From Benincasa hispida (lineage: Eukaryota; Streptophyta; Magnoliopsida; Cucurbitales; Cucurbitaceae): a stretch of DNA of 64,000 nucleotides. The DNA is taken from positions 59,237,508 through 59,301,507 of the forward strand of contig NC_052351.1 of the NCBI RefSeq assembly GCF_009727055.1, read 5' to 3'. A model generated the notes under the pieces. It was not told the origin of the DNA. It saw only the letters and a program-made list of their open reading frames with translations, and did no database searches. The position numbers and the translations under genes were made by a program. Every line of letters begins with the position of its first letter. Within the stretch, counting starts at the first letter, position 1. Below are positions 1-11,394 of this stretch, in pieces.

Positions 1-244
1 CCCCAAATATAGATATATGAACTCAGACCAAATAACTCTCAGACATATGAACTTCACAAGCATATGAACTCCAAACATCCTATCTCAACTTAGCACCCCA
101 AACAGCTCTTTAGGGTTTTATTTTATCCCTATTTTTATCTTCTACTTTTCTGCTCCCCAATTAATTTGAAAAATATGTTTTCACCAACCAATTTATTTGA
201 AGCAAGTGGAATATTTTCCAACCAATTAATTTGAAGTTATACTA
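1..244. other. AT-rich non-coding sequence
   Basis: No coding signal or structural RNA is visible. A short phrase about Caatttatttgaag-like sequence recurs near 188-235, suggesting small local duplications. The stretch leads directly into the minisatellite that follows. Confidence 0.5.
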
Positions 245-955
245 ATGTTAGAATATGATATTGATACATTGTTAATATATTTTATAATGATACACACATT
301 TATACTGTTGACAAATTTTATTGTTATCATGTTAATGATACACTCATTTATACTGTTAATACATTTGACTAACATACTATTGATATACTACTAATAAACT
401 TTACTGATATACTATTGATATACTTTATAATAACATATTCATTTATACTAGTGATACACTTGACTAACATACTGTCAATATATTTTATAATGATACACAT
501 GTTTATACCATCGATACACTTGACTAATATACTACTCATATAATTTATAATGATACACATGTTTATACTACTGATGCACTTGATTAATATATTGTTGATA
601 TACTTTATAATGATACACTCATTTATACTGCTGATACACTTAACTGAAATATTGTTGATATACTTTATAATAATGATACACTCACTTATACTGCTAATAA
701 ATTTGACTAAAATATTGTTGATGTACTTTTATAATGATACACATGTTTACATTCTTGATATACTTAACGGATATATTGTTGATATACTTTATAATAATGA
801 TACACTCACTTATACTGCTAATAAACTTGACTAAAACATTGTTGACATACTTTTATAATGATACACATGTTTACATTCTTGATATACTTAATGGATATAT
901 TGTTGATATCCTTTATAACGATACACACATTTATATTGTTGATATACTTGAGATG
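245..955. repeat. AT-rich minisatellite, ~62 bp unit with 124 bp higher-order unit
   Basis: The phrases TATACTTTATAATGATACAC and TTATACTGCTGATACACTTG recur about every 62 bp. From 661 on, two adjacent copies of a 124 bp double unit (about 661-784 and 785-908) are nearly identical, while copies to the left are more diverged. That pattern fits recent unequal exchange or slippage at the right side. The repeat leaves long frames open on both strands, but the peptides are only repetitive Ile/Leu/Tyr strings, so I regard the frames as a by-product of the repeat. Confidence 0.85.
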
Positions 956-1249
956 TTATCGACTTTTAATTCTTTTTCTTTAGTTATTAGATCTGAGGAA
1001 TGATATTATATGCTATAAATGAATTATAAATACTTAAGCATACAAATTATGTAGATACATTCTCATTACACTTAATTTGTAGCATATTTAAGTATATCAC
1101 TTAATTATATTTGAATGACGAAAAAATGAATTACGAAAAACTAAAAATGTTGCCATCTGCACAATCTCAAATGTGGGAAAGGGTTGAAAAATCATATTCT
1201 TAAATTGCTACCTATGGTAAATTTCCAATATAAAATGCCCGATTTATGG

Positions 1250-2190
1250 AATTACCTTTTCGACTTTCAAGTTTGTATGTAATATGTTGGAAAGTTTCAA
1301 TTTGGCCAATTTAATCTCGCACTTTTGAAAAATAGGTTTAAAAGGTATTCCTATTTTGTACATTAATTAAGTATTTTTCTAATATATATATATATATATT
1401 CATTTTTAAAAAATATATATATATATCTCTCTCTCCTCTCTCTCTCCTTCCCCTCTCTCCACAGTTCATTACTTCTCTTCATCTTCATGGTCATCTTCTC
1501 TCAAAATCGTCATTTATATTTCATCATCTTTCCCTTCTTCATCTTCTCTCAAAATATGGACTTTTTGGTATAATCCACCAGATTTTGTCCATAAATTTAT
1601 GCTTAATGCCCCAATTGATCTCATCGTTAACAACCTCACTAAGTGTTCATGAACCAATTAGCAAACTTCACCAAAACCACTGAATCTGCTACGAGTTAAA
1701 GAAAATCCCATGCCCACATCCTTCATTGGTATCTCTCCAACCGATGATCGTTGCCATTCACAAGACCCATAGTTGCACGTCCCATATCGTCACCTGAAGG
1801 AAAAAAATGGTGGAACCCAACTGAAAAACAAAAACAAAAAAAAATGACAAAAAAATACCATGGGTGTGCATTCTCATCTAAGGGAAAAAGAAAAAGCTAA
1901 CTCATTTGAAAGATGAAAGTCAATTTCGGGAAGGACAGCTTCACCGGCAAGAATGGTGGGGGAAGGGGGAGAGAGAGAGGAGGCAGGGTAGGAGGTGAGA
2001 GAGAGAGAAGTTTTTTACTTATAATTTGAATATGCATTTAAAATGATAGAAAAAATATTAATCAATGTAGAAAATAGGAGGGTTATTTACATTAGGGGGG
2101 ATATTTTGAAAGTTAATTAGGGAAAAGGGATGCTTTCTAACCTATTTAAGGAAAAATGAGCGTTTTTGTTTTCATTCGAGAGACGCATTT
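1250..2190. repeat. Left terminal inverted repeat of the MULE, interrupted
   Basis: This arm matches the reverse complement of 7440-7655 in two blocks, 1250-1349 and 2079-2190. The gap at 1350-2078 is a separate small inverted-repeat insertion. Similarity is strongest in the inner block, including the words ATGCTTTC and TATTTAAGGAAAAATG. It weakens outward, where the arm resembles the TTTTAGTCCCCGAGTT type of sequence seen on the right. Confidence 0.7.
1350..2078. mobile_element. Small nested terminal-inverted-repeat element in the MULE left arm
   Basis: The left end CCTATTTTGTACATTAATTA and the inverted right end CCTATTTTCTACATTGATTA pair over about 33 bp. The interior has an (AT)n then (CT)n run at 1382-1450, a TTCATCTTC-rich stretch and a purine-rich GAGAGAG stretch near 1965-2010. 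No protein is encoded. The flanking nonamers AAAGGTATT and AGGGTTATT agree at six of nine places, which could be a decayed 9 bp duplication of Mutator type. The host arm itself carries a CCTATTTTG word, so the exact limits are uncertain. Confidence 0.5.
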
Positions 2191-2380
2191 GGGAATATTT
2201 TATTATTTTTCTCCCGTACGTCGCATTAAAAAAAAATTAAACGGGTCAGAATGCGTTTGTTGAACAGACGCATTTTGACACGCCACACGTGCCAAAGTGA
2301 GTTGTCAACTCACTCTGACGCGCGGGATTCTGATCGGTTTTAGCGTTTCCCCCCTCGTTTTAGCATAAAAAATCAAACTT

Positions 2381-2525
2381 CTTTCCTTCATTTCACTGTT
2401 TTCATCTTCTCCTTCACAAATTTCATCCTCCTTCACCGATTTCATCTTCTCCTTCACAGATTTCATCCTCCTTCACCAATTTCATCTTCTCCTTCACCGA
2501 AACCCTCATTTCATCTTCACCCAAA
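2381..2525. repeat. CT-rich tandem repeat in MULE leader
   Basis: The phrase TTTCATCTTCTCCTTCAC alternates with TTTCATCCTCCTTCAC for about four rounds, with a period near 36 bp. It sits between the left inverted repeat and the coding region. Pyrimidine-rich leaders are common in plant transposon transcripts, but no regulatory role can be read from the sequence. Confidence 0.75.
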
Positions 2526-3440
2526 ACAAAATTTCCTTCATTTCTTCCACATTCTTCATTTATTTTCAAATACCGATCATTGTCTACCTTCATTTATTTC
2601 AGTGTAGTATTTTATTTGGTAAGTTGATATATTTTTGTTATTTAACTTTGAATTAAGTTTTTGATAATTTTTACTGATTTTTTTTAATGTTTATTTTGTT
2701 TACAGTGGATATTATTCAAAGTTTTTTTTTGGTAAGTTGGAATATTTGATAAGGTGCAAAGTTTTTTTTGGTAATGTGCAATATTTTTCTTTTAATAAGT
2801 TGATATATTTTTTATAGTTGGTTATCATAAGGGAGAATTACATGTGATTAACATTGTATTATATATGTAGTCCACTTTGCTGGTTGGTATTTGGTATTTG
2901 GTTGGTACTCTGCTGTTGCTCTTCTGGTTGATATTTAGCTATCAAAATGAATATGTCTTATTTGGTTAAATATAATAAAAATATAGTTTAGAATGTTCAA
3001 CTATAGTTTAGAATGTTCAACTATGATTTTTAAAATATTACATCATAGTCTCAAATTATTTATGTTTAAACATATAAAAAAGTCATTAATAAAAATAAAA
3101 AATTAATGTTCTTAATGGAAAAAAAATAAATCTAAAAAGTCATTATTGAATATTGAATGTTTGAATGTTTGAATGTTAATGTTATTGTTAGTAATGTTGT
3201 GTTGTTGTTGTTGTTGTTATGTTTACTGTTTATCTAATCAATTTATTTTAGATTATTCATCTTAATATTTTAAATTTTATGATGATTAAAGAACAAAGAT
3301 TCATGTCAATATAAAAGAATATTTATCATTGTTTTATGGTCAAATGATGATGCATGTCTTAATATTATTTTTAATATAGCTGGCCTAATATATACTTATA
3401 AATATTATGATAAATATCATATTGCATTTGCCAAACTACG

Positions 3441-4412
3441 ATGGACGTTGTGGAATTTATATGTTATATGCACGAAAACATTGTTAATGGGCCAAACGAG
3501 ATAGAATATAATAGGCAACCATCTCTTCGTATAAACATGCATCGTCAAGTTGACTTCAACACATTAATCGATGGATTATGTGATGCATTATCTATAAATA
3601 GAGATGATGTTGTAGATGTAATATTTAGATATGGTAGTTATGTAGCGGGATCTACTTTCTATATCCCCATCTCATTACGAAGTGAGATTGATGTACGGTT
3701 CATGATGAGCAAAGCTCCATACCCTCCAAATAGAGTTGAACTGTATATATCCCAACCCAATATCCCAAGTCCAGCATCAACGAGAGAAGAAGTTGAAACT
3801 ACTGTTGAGTTGGAAATCCATGATGTGGAGGATGAGCAGTGTGATCTAACTATTGCCACAAATGACGAAGAAGTTGAAATAGACGATGATGATATCGATC
3901 TAGATCAACTACTTGGTCAATTTTATGGCGTACATGAAATCCTCAAAACATTTACTGAGATAAACCCGAACGAGATGACCATTGAACCCGATTCGACAAT
4001 AGGGGAAGACAGTAATATGAGGTCTGATTCACTGCTTAAGGGGATGATATTCAATTTCAAATTGGATTTAAAAAATGCAGTAAAAAATTATTCAATCATT
4101 CAACATCAAAATTTTGAGGTCATTGAGTCGATGAAAATAACATGGGATGTCAAGTGTAAAAGATATGACAATGGGTGCACGTGGAGACTTTCTGATGTTT
4201 GCCGTAAAAAACACGGTAAATTTGAAATTACCCAGTACAATGGCCCGCATTCCTGTGTGCATGCAAGACTAAGCCAGGATCACAATCAATTGGACTCAGA
4301 TCTAATTGCATCTGAGGTAAGCAGCATAGTGAAAAAAAATCTGTCAGTTGATGTCAAAACATTACAAGATATTTATCTTGAAATAGTATGGTTATTCTGT
4401 CAGTTACTATGA
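3441..4412 (+). pseudogene. MuDR transposase N-terminal region with zinc finger, no DDE core
   Basis: The 323-residue frame starts at the first ATG after an AT-rich leader. Residues ~1-110 resemble the variable N-terminus of plant MuDR-type transposases, and ~120-180 is an acidic linker. Residues ~195-280 match the MuDR DNA-binding module: LKGMIFNFKLDLKNAV, then CKRYDNGCTWRL and a closing HSC. The C-x5-C...H-x-C pattern is that of the WRKY/GCM1-like zinc fold. After VKTLQDIYLE the frame shifts near 4385; in the next frame the family sequence continues as YGYSVSYYE and then stops. The DDE catalytic and SWIM regions expected next are absent, and plant-mobile-domain sequence follows at once. Confidence 0.8.
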
Positions 4413-6015
4413 ATGACATCATGAATGACGTTGTTCTTAAAGGAGGTTGTCTAAGCCTGCCATGGTTAGCTGATCAATTTAACAACTTTGTCCATCTACC
4501 AGACCATGCAGATGAAGAGGACCTGCAACGATATGCTCGAGCATATATTCTCACATTGATTAGAGGATTGGTATTTCTCGACAAATCCAACAACAGAGTG
4601 CACCTGATGTATCTTCCTCTCTTGGTGGAATTTGATGTTGTCGAGACTTACAGTTGAGGCATTGGATGTCTTACATGGTTGTATAGGCAACTATGCAAGG
4701 GTGCAGTTATAGATGGAAAAGACATTGCAGGCCCACTTTTATTGTTATAAATTTGGGTATGGGATTGATTTCCTCTTCTAGCACCTCGACGACTCCATAG
4801 ATACGAAAATAACTTAGGCGATAGACCACTTGCAGTAAGGTAAGTATATTTACCTCATTATTGTTGTTTTCATTATGAAATACTAATAGCTAAAATTTAA
4901 CTTCTGATTGTTGGAGATGGAATGACAACTATTCTATAATTGGAGCACCTACGCATGTTCTAGTACAGTATAGGCACATACTCAATACACATATGCCTAA
5001 CCAGGTAATATTTTATTCATTCATATATCATATATTCGTAATGTTTCAATCTTTTGGTTAATTCATTTTTTGACACATATGCATGCAGATTATTTGAGAG
5101 CCATATAATCATCTGATCCAACTATTGCCGTGATACTGTCTCGATGGCAATGAGATATGGACATCCAGATGTCCACTCATATGCTTCTTTATTGTGTAGT
5201 GGCATCATCCAGATCGTGTGATGCATCAATTTGGGATGTTGCAATAAATTTCTCAACCTTGCAACACAGACGCCCGACTTCATTCACACGATCTAAGGGG
5301 CAGGCATGAGTGAGATTGGATTGCATATTTGGCTTCTCAAATTACAATATGGGAAAATCGACAGAGTTAGGTTGTTAATGGACCTCCTATTAACAACGGT
5401 GTAGGTATCGAGCCTAGATATATTGAATGGTATTCCACTGTGAGCAGGCAGTATATACCTAAAGTAGGAGCATCCTATCACTTATTGGTATGAGTTTATT
5501 GTTTACTATGATTGTTTGATTTTATTTCTTCATTGACACCAAAATAAATTTTAAAGTCATTAACTTGTTATTCAATTCTTTTTCAGGCCAAGCTTCCAAA
5601 TTTGTCAATATCCGCTCAAAGAGCCTTGCGTAGACCTCGATATATTGAGTGTGATATTTCAATTGTAATGCTTGTTCCAACAAGACATGAGGATGTTCCT
5701 ATTCGACCTAATGTTCGGAATGAATATCCAACAATGCCACTCGATCAGTACACTTCCATGATGTCCTCTCCCTCAATATTTGATTTTTTTCCAACAACCC
5801 TCAGTACACTAAGCATGGAAGAAGGACAAACTTCACATGTCCATCCAAATATCTATGACCAGTATGTTACATATCGACAACGTAGTGAGGGTATACACTT
5901 TGCAGAGGAAAGTCAACCATCAAGTGTAAGAGGGCATGGCGATCGTGGACACTTGTCACTCAACATGATCGATCTAGGCATAATAGAGGATCTTCTTCCA
6001 GTCATGAATAAATAA
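4413..6015 (+). pseudogene. Plant mobile domain (MAIN/PP7-long-form-like) remnant
   Basis: Residues from about 4445 read LSLPWLADQF, RYARAYILTLIRGLVF and VHLMYLPLLVEF, the hallmark run of the plant mobile domain often annotated as 'serine/threonine phosphatase 7 long form homolog'. Later blocks include THVLVQYRHIL (4950-4985), HHPDRVMHQFGML (about 5200-5240) and EPRYIEWYSTVSRQYIP (about 5410-5460). A C-terminal 137-residue frame ends at 6015. A likely intron starts with GTAAGT at 4840, and a second donor (CAG|GTAATA) lies near 5003. Several stops and frame changes between 4655 and 5580 show decay. PMD proteins are known both as host genes and as cargo of MULEs; position inside inverted ends favours cargo here. 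Confidence 0.75.
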
Positions 6016-6474
6016 CATTGTATATATGATTAAATTTATTAATGAAATTCAATTATGAAAATGCACTTGCAGTCTACAACACATCCTAAATAACCTTGAC
6101 TATTATTTACAATAGTCGAAAGTTATTATCTATATTTTTGCATAAGTTTCTAACAATTTAAAACAAAAAAATTAATTTGAAATTAAAAATTAATATTGAG
6201 TATATCAAACCAATCATAGCAATTTCTTAATCTCAAAATAACATTATTGTTTATACTGTTAAAAAACTAGTAATATTACTATCAAAATAAAAAACGAGAT
6301 TAGTGAGATAGTTGATTTTAGATAAGAATGATTTAGAATTAAACAAATGAAATATTATTAACTGTAAAAAAACATAAGTATGAAAGAGTTGGTTTTGAGT
6401 TGTTAAAAGAATGAAAAAAATAATAGCAAAAGTATTTTATTATTTTATTATTTTTTTGGAAAATTTCACTAAAC
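6016..6474. other. AT-rich 3' region of the MULE gene
   Basis: Downstream of the PMD frame the sequence is AT-rich with no coding signal. It presumably contained the 3' untranslated region. No clear polyadenylation signal can be singled out because AATAAA-like words are frequent by base composition. Confidence 0.4.
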
Positions 6475-7385
6475 GAACATTTAGATATTACTAAGCGATC
6501 GGAGAGAATACTAAGCGATCGTTTACTATCCACTATAGTTTTTATTAAGCGATCGTGTAGAGAATTCTAAGCGATCGTTTAGCTATCCACTATATTTTTT
6601 ATTAAACGATCGTTTAGAGAATACTAAGCGATCGTTTACTATCCACTATAGTTTTTATTAAGCGATCGTGTAGAGAATTCTAAGCGATCGTTTAGCTATC
6701 CACTATATTTTTTATTAAACGATCGTTTAGAGAATACTAAGCGATCATTTAAATAATACTAAACGATCGTTTCGCTAATATAAGCGATCGTTTAGCTAAC
6801 TGTTACCCGATCGTTTAGATATCCATTATGCAATCGTGTACTAATTTATAAAACAATCGTTTGGCTAATACTAAGTGATCGCGTAGGTTTTGTTATGCGA
6901 TCGTTTAGATAATACTAAGTGATCGTTTAGGTTTTGTTAAGAAATCGTTTAAATAATACTAAGCGATCGTTTAGCTAACTATTACGCGATCGTTTAGTTT
7001 TCGTTTAGATAAATGTGTACTAAATTTGTAGAATACAATTGGTGTTGTACATTTAACTAAACAAATAAATAACTAAGCGATCGTTTAGATAAATTTGTGC
7101 TAAGATTACATATTGTACAATACAATTGGTGTTGTATAGAATATAATTGGTGCTAAAATTACATATTGTATAGTGCAAATTTGTACAGAATAATTGGTGT
7201 CGTATAGAATATAATTGGTGTTGTACAGAAAAATTGAAGCGATCGTGTATAAATTACTAAGCGATCGTGTACAAATTACTAAGTGATCGTATACAAATTA
7301 CTAATTGATCGTGTATAAATTATTAAGCGGTCGTGTATAAATTACTAAACGATCGCATAGTAATTTACTAAACGATCGTGTTCAA
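6475..7385. repeat. Tandem CGATCG array with 113 bp duplicated unit
   Basis: About twenty CGATCG words occur in 0.9 kb of otherwise AT-rich DNA, mostly as AAGCGATCGTTTAG or TAAACGATCGTTTA. The latter is a 14 bp perfect palindrome. Two successive 113 bp units (6504-6616 and 6617-6729) are nearly identical, each holding four motif copies with TATCCACTATA spacers. To the right the motif continues with irregular spacing (about 18-40 bp) and sequence drift such as CGATCGTGTA. The array sits between the PMD gene and the right inverted repeat. The same motif appears in unrelated elements elsewhere in the window. Confidence 0.9.
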
Positions 7386-7439
7386 TAGTCGCATCTAGCC
7401 GATTTAATTTTTTTTAATGTGGCGTACGAGGGGAACGGA

Positions 7440-7655
7440 TGGGGACAAAAAAAAACTCCCATTTTTCCCTAAATAAGTTGGAAAGCATCATTTTCTCCAA
7501 TTAACTTTCAAAATAACCCCCAATCTAAATAACCCAAAATAGGAGGAGAGACATTTAAATCTATTTTTCAAAAGTGAGGGACTAAAATTGCCAAATTGAA
7601 AACTTAGAGACCAAATATACCTATTCATAAAAACTCGGGGACTAAAAAGATAGTT
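7440..7655. repeat. Right terminal inverted repeat of the MULE
   Basis: This arm is the inverted counterpart of the split left arm. It contains CCCTAAATAAGTTGGAAAGC, ATTAACTTTCAAAATAACCC and the TTTTTCAAAAGTGAGGGACT block. The arm is uninterrupted, which shows that the 729 bp in the left arm is an insertion and not part of the original repeat. Confidence 0.75.
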
Positions 7656-7686
7656 TTCTTAATATGTTTTTATGAGATTTGAACTA

Positions 7687-7718
<32 letters not shown>

Positions 7719-8946
7719 CTTTTAGGCGGTTGGTTTTGTCTTCGGTCCATGAGTTGTGACTCCTGTGAGATCCTAGTTTAAACGTATATAGTTTGAATCT
7801 CTGCCTTTATTATGTAGAAAAAAGATTAAGGCAGATTGGGTAATTATAGTTTTTGGTTTTTAGTTTTCGAAAATTAAGCCTATAAACACTAATTCTCCCT
7901 TAGATCTCTTGTTTTCAAATTTAGTATATCAATTAAAATAGAATAAAGGTAATCGGGATAAAATGTTTAAATAGAAACATAAGAATCTAATTTTCACTAT
8001 AAAAAGAGTAGAGATTAAGCTGGAATGTAATCAAGATTACTAAAAATTAGAGGAGTGCAGGAATTCATGAGGAATCAAGGGCGAAATAGAAATGGGTTCG
8101 TGAGTGTGAAAACGGTGGGAAAAAGGTTGGGTTGAAAACTATGAGAATGGAATGAGTTTAGTATTACAAATTGGTCAAAAATGCTCAATCCAAACATGAG
8201 TTTTTAATTATATTACATTACAAACTCATTCCATACAGACCCCCCAACAACCTCTAAATTATTTAGGTCTCAATGGCAATCATTTCGTTTTTGTTTTTGA
8301 AAATTAAGTCTATTTTCTTTCATTTTCTTACTTTAGTTTGCATATTTCTTAAGTATAAGAGTTGAATACTTAGCCAAGTTTAAAAACAAAAAATACTTTT
8401 TTAGTTTTCGAAATTTAGCTAGTTCTTAAAACCATTGGTAGAAACTAGATAACAAAACAAAAGATCTAGAGGGGGAATAAGTGTTGATAGGATTAATCTT
8501 CAAAAACGAAAAATTTAAAACCAAATGTTTACCAAATGGGGCCTTAATTTTTTAGTATATAATAAAGGTGAGGATTTAAACCACATACACATTGGTCCTT
8601 AATACATAATTTATGTTAATATTGAGCTAAAGTCTAAATTATCTTATTTGAATATTTATTTCAAAATGTATTTATATTCTTTAAAATTAAATTTCCATAT
8701 TACAATATTTAAAATTTTTAGTAATAGAGACTAAATTTATTTTAGAAATAGATATTTTACACTAATGGTTTATTATAGCTTAATAATATTCTATATTATA
8801 TGATTTTTTAGTACAATAGGGTGGGGTTCAGAAATCACAAACATCTTAGTCTCTAACACATTCGAACTTCAGTTGAGCTATGCTCACTTGAGTGATATTA
8901 TACAATATGTTGTCTTAAGTTATATTTAGGGACACTTGCAGATTTT

Positions 8947-8986
<40 letters not shown>

Positions 8987-9169
8987 ATCCCAACCAAAAC
9001 AGAATGGGTAAAAGTCTAAAAAAAATCCTTATATACTCTCAAATCATACCGGAAAACACGAATGTTTTCCAAAGTATATTTGATATGCTTCATTAATAAA
9101 TGACCAAGTATATATTTGCTTACTTATGTACCTTATTTATAGTTTATCATTGATACAATATTGACAAGG
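7656..9169. other. Intergenic DNA with (TA)n and poly(A) tracts
   Basis: No gene is visible. A (TA)n microsatellite lies at about 7688-7720 and an A-run of about 30 bases at 8956-8985. Words such as AAATTAAGTCTATTTTCTTTCATTTTC and the phrase about 'exceeding' T-rich runs around 7850-8530 resemble common plant intergenic repeats, but I cannot assign them to a family. Confidence 0.5.
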
Positions 9170-11390
9170 GAACCTTAACCTTCAATCCGAAGACCCAAGT
9201 TATTATATAGTAAGAACCTTTGAATCTAAGAAATTAACACCTCCTTGTACAATTTAGCTCAACCCCGAGAAAATGCTAGAATTAGATTACCTCTTTGATC
9301 GAAGATCTAGAAGCAAGATTGGGAAATCTTGTTCTAGATTGAGTCACTCCACAATCAACTTGATCAAGGTTAGATTGAATGACTCACATGCATTCTATCA
9401 CAAGAATTGCAAAATTCTAAGGGAAAAGTCTCAAATATGAGATCTCAAATTTCATTAATCAAAATCTTAATCTTCTACAAATGAAGGATAAAAGGCTTTA
9501 TATAGCCTTGTCAAGATCATAATCTATTTAATACAAATACACAAAAGTCAAAATAAAGCATTAAGGTTATCTTCTCAACCTTCATCTTCTATCCACCATC
9601 TTTAATTCAACTTTATTAATTGCAGCCTCCATCTTTTCAACCATCATCTTCCATGCATCTCCATAATTATCAAGACATAAATTTAACACCAAATAACTCT
9701 AAAATTAAAATGATGTAAATTAATTAAAAACGACTAAAGTTTACTAATGTAACTCATCGATCCTGATCCATATCATCTTCTCCCTTTTCAAAGTGATTCC
9801 TTCTCGAATCTGAAAGTATCTCCTACCTCGAATGGTCAAAATTCAGTGGCATTAAAAAAGTAGTTCACATATTCCTCGTCTTGTAGAGTAATCTTGTAAG
9901 CACGGAATTTCATATGTAAGTCATCAATGGAACACCACTTGGGTTTCTTCTGAAAACAATAATGATCCTTCCAAAAGTGTCTCCATGTCCAAGTCCTCAT
10001 TTTGAAAACCTTACGCTTACTGCCATAGTTGAATTTTGAAACAAATATGGAGTTGTGCCTCTCATTAAATGATTTGGCCTTGAAGTCTATATGTTATAGT
10101 TCACTGTTGAATTTAGAAACATTCTTCAAATCAAACATCTTTATAAGTGTTTTGGCCTCGTGCAAGATCTCAAAAGAAACACTAGAAAAACATGGCTTGA
10201 GCTCACCGTTAGAAAACAAGTTTTTTTGTATAGAAGATAAAAAAAAATATTTTGTTTTGAAAACAAAATAGATTTAACCTCACTAGATCTCTTACATAAG
10301 CTTACCTTTTTTAATTTTCTCTCATTTTCTTCTCTAGGCCATAAACTAACCTCATGCTTTTCTTTCTCACTTTTTTTCTTATAAGAAATTTTTTCAACCA
10401 ATCTACATGCTTTTGTTTTGGCCTTTTCTATCTTTTCCTCTTACTCAAACACATCAACACGAACTTCAATATTAGGTGTTACAATATAATCAACTAATTT
10501 TTCACAAGATATGTCATCTTCAATTTTATCACTCTCTACCACAACAATGGGCATACTTTCAATAGATAGACTAACATTTTTCAAAATTTGGTCTCGCAGA
10601 TTCAACTCTTGAGTCAATTTAGATAGGTAATCAACTGTTTGATGTAACTCACCAAACTATTGTGAAAAGTCTTTTCGAAAACTTTCATTGCAATTGTATC
10701 TCTCATGATGATTTCTTCCTTGATGAAACATGTTCTTAAATGAAAAGGAATAGATCTCAAAATACTCAACTCATGGATCGTTCACTCAAGAACACTCACG
10801 CACATAAAAGGTAGTTTTTTTTAGAAAGTGACTAAAATTATGATATTGGGTAGGCTTATACATGCAATTCTTGAAATAGAGAGCTATTCAATTTAAGTAA
10901 GACAAGATAATTATGAAAATAACCACAAAAAGAACAAGAAAATAATGAAAAGAACAAAAAAATAATGGAAAGCAAAATACAATTTGTGGATAAATCTGAA
11001 AACAAAAATGAAATTACAAATAAAAGGGTCTTTCACAATGAATTCAACAAAATGCTCTTCTTAACAATTCAAGATATAATGTTGATCTAAAACTTTGTTG
11101 AAGGGCACAGAGTAAAATTCGGCCGTTTGTATTGAGAAAGAAAATGAAAGATAAGAAGAAAGTTTAAAAGTTTCAGAAATGAATAGTCTCAACAATTAAT
11201 GATAGAAAGCTGTAAAGACACTCAAATGAATATGCAATTAACCTAGGGAATGACATAAGATAGAAAAAGTTAATATAATAACTTAATTCTGCCAAATTAA
11301 TTCAAATATCCAAGATTAAACACACAATTTGCATGAGTATTGCAAGAACAAATTCAGGGTTTTTTTCACTTTTTTTCTTTTTTTCTTTTT
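9170..11390 (-). pseudogene. Degraded reverse-strand relic, possibly Ty3/gypsy-like
   Basis: Reading the minus strand, a coherent but interrupted frame starts near 10730 (MFHQGRNHHERYN, then ELHQTVDYLSKLTQELNLRD). It runs through an acidic region to about 10445, and a Lys/Glu-rich stretch follows at 10401-10141. A further stretch near 9990-9830 reads KPKWCSIDDLHMKF and EEYVNYFFNATEF. Downstream on this strand, GGCTATATAAAGCC near 9500 looks like an LTR TATA box. The pattern of a Lys/Glu-rich linker next to a short gag-like piece recalls Ty3/gypsy polyproteins, but no catalytic motif is present. Classification is a guess. Confidence 0.35.
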
Positions 11391-11394
11391 AGTT

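Larger units (their letters stand above)
1250..7655 (+). mobile_element. Mutator-like element carrying a MuDR N-terminus joined to a plant mobile domain
   Basis: Sequence at 1250-1349 plus 2079-2190 is the inverted complement of 7440-7655, allowing for a 729 bp insertion in the left arm. Shared landmarks include the AAAGTTAATTRGRGAAAA-like block (about 2112 and 7495) and the TTTGAAAAATAG block (about 1325 and 7565). Long terminal inverted repeats, a MuDR-type protein N-terminus and a CT-rich leader are typical of plant MULEs. The gene between the ends is broken and lacks the DDE core, so the copy cannot move by itself. I could not find a clean 9 bp target duplication, so the outer limits are uncertain by some tens of bases. 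Confidence 0.75.

Noticed and set aside
369..1003. Open frames with repeated Ile/Leu/Tyr peptides on both strands
   Set aside because: They are produced by the 62 bp AT-rich repeat, whose unit happens to lack stops in some frames; no domain or start context supports a gene.
6475..7385. CRISPR-like array
   Set aside because: Spacing is irregular, spacers are themselves repeats, and the context is a plant MULE; it is a minisatellite.
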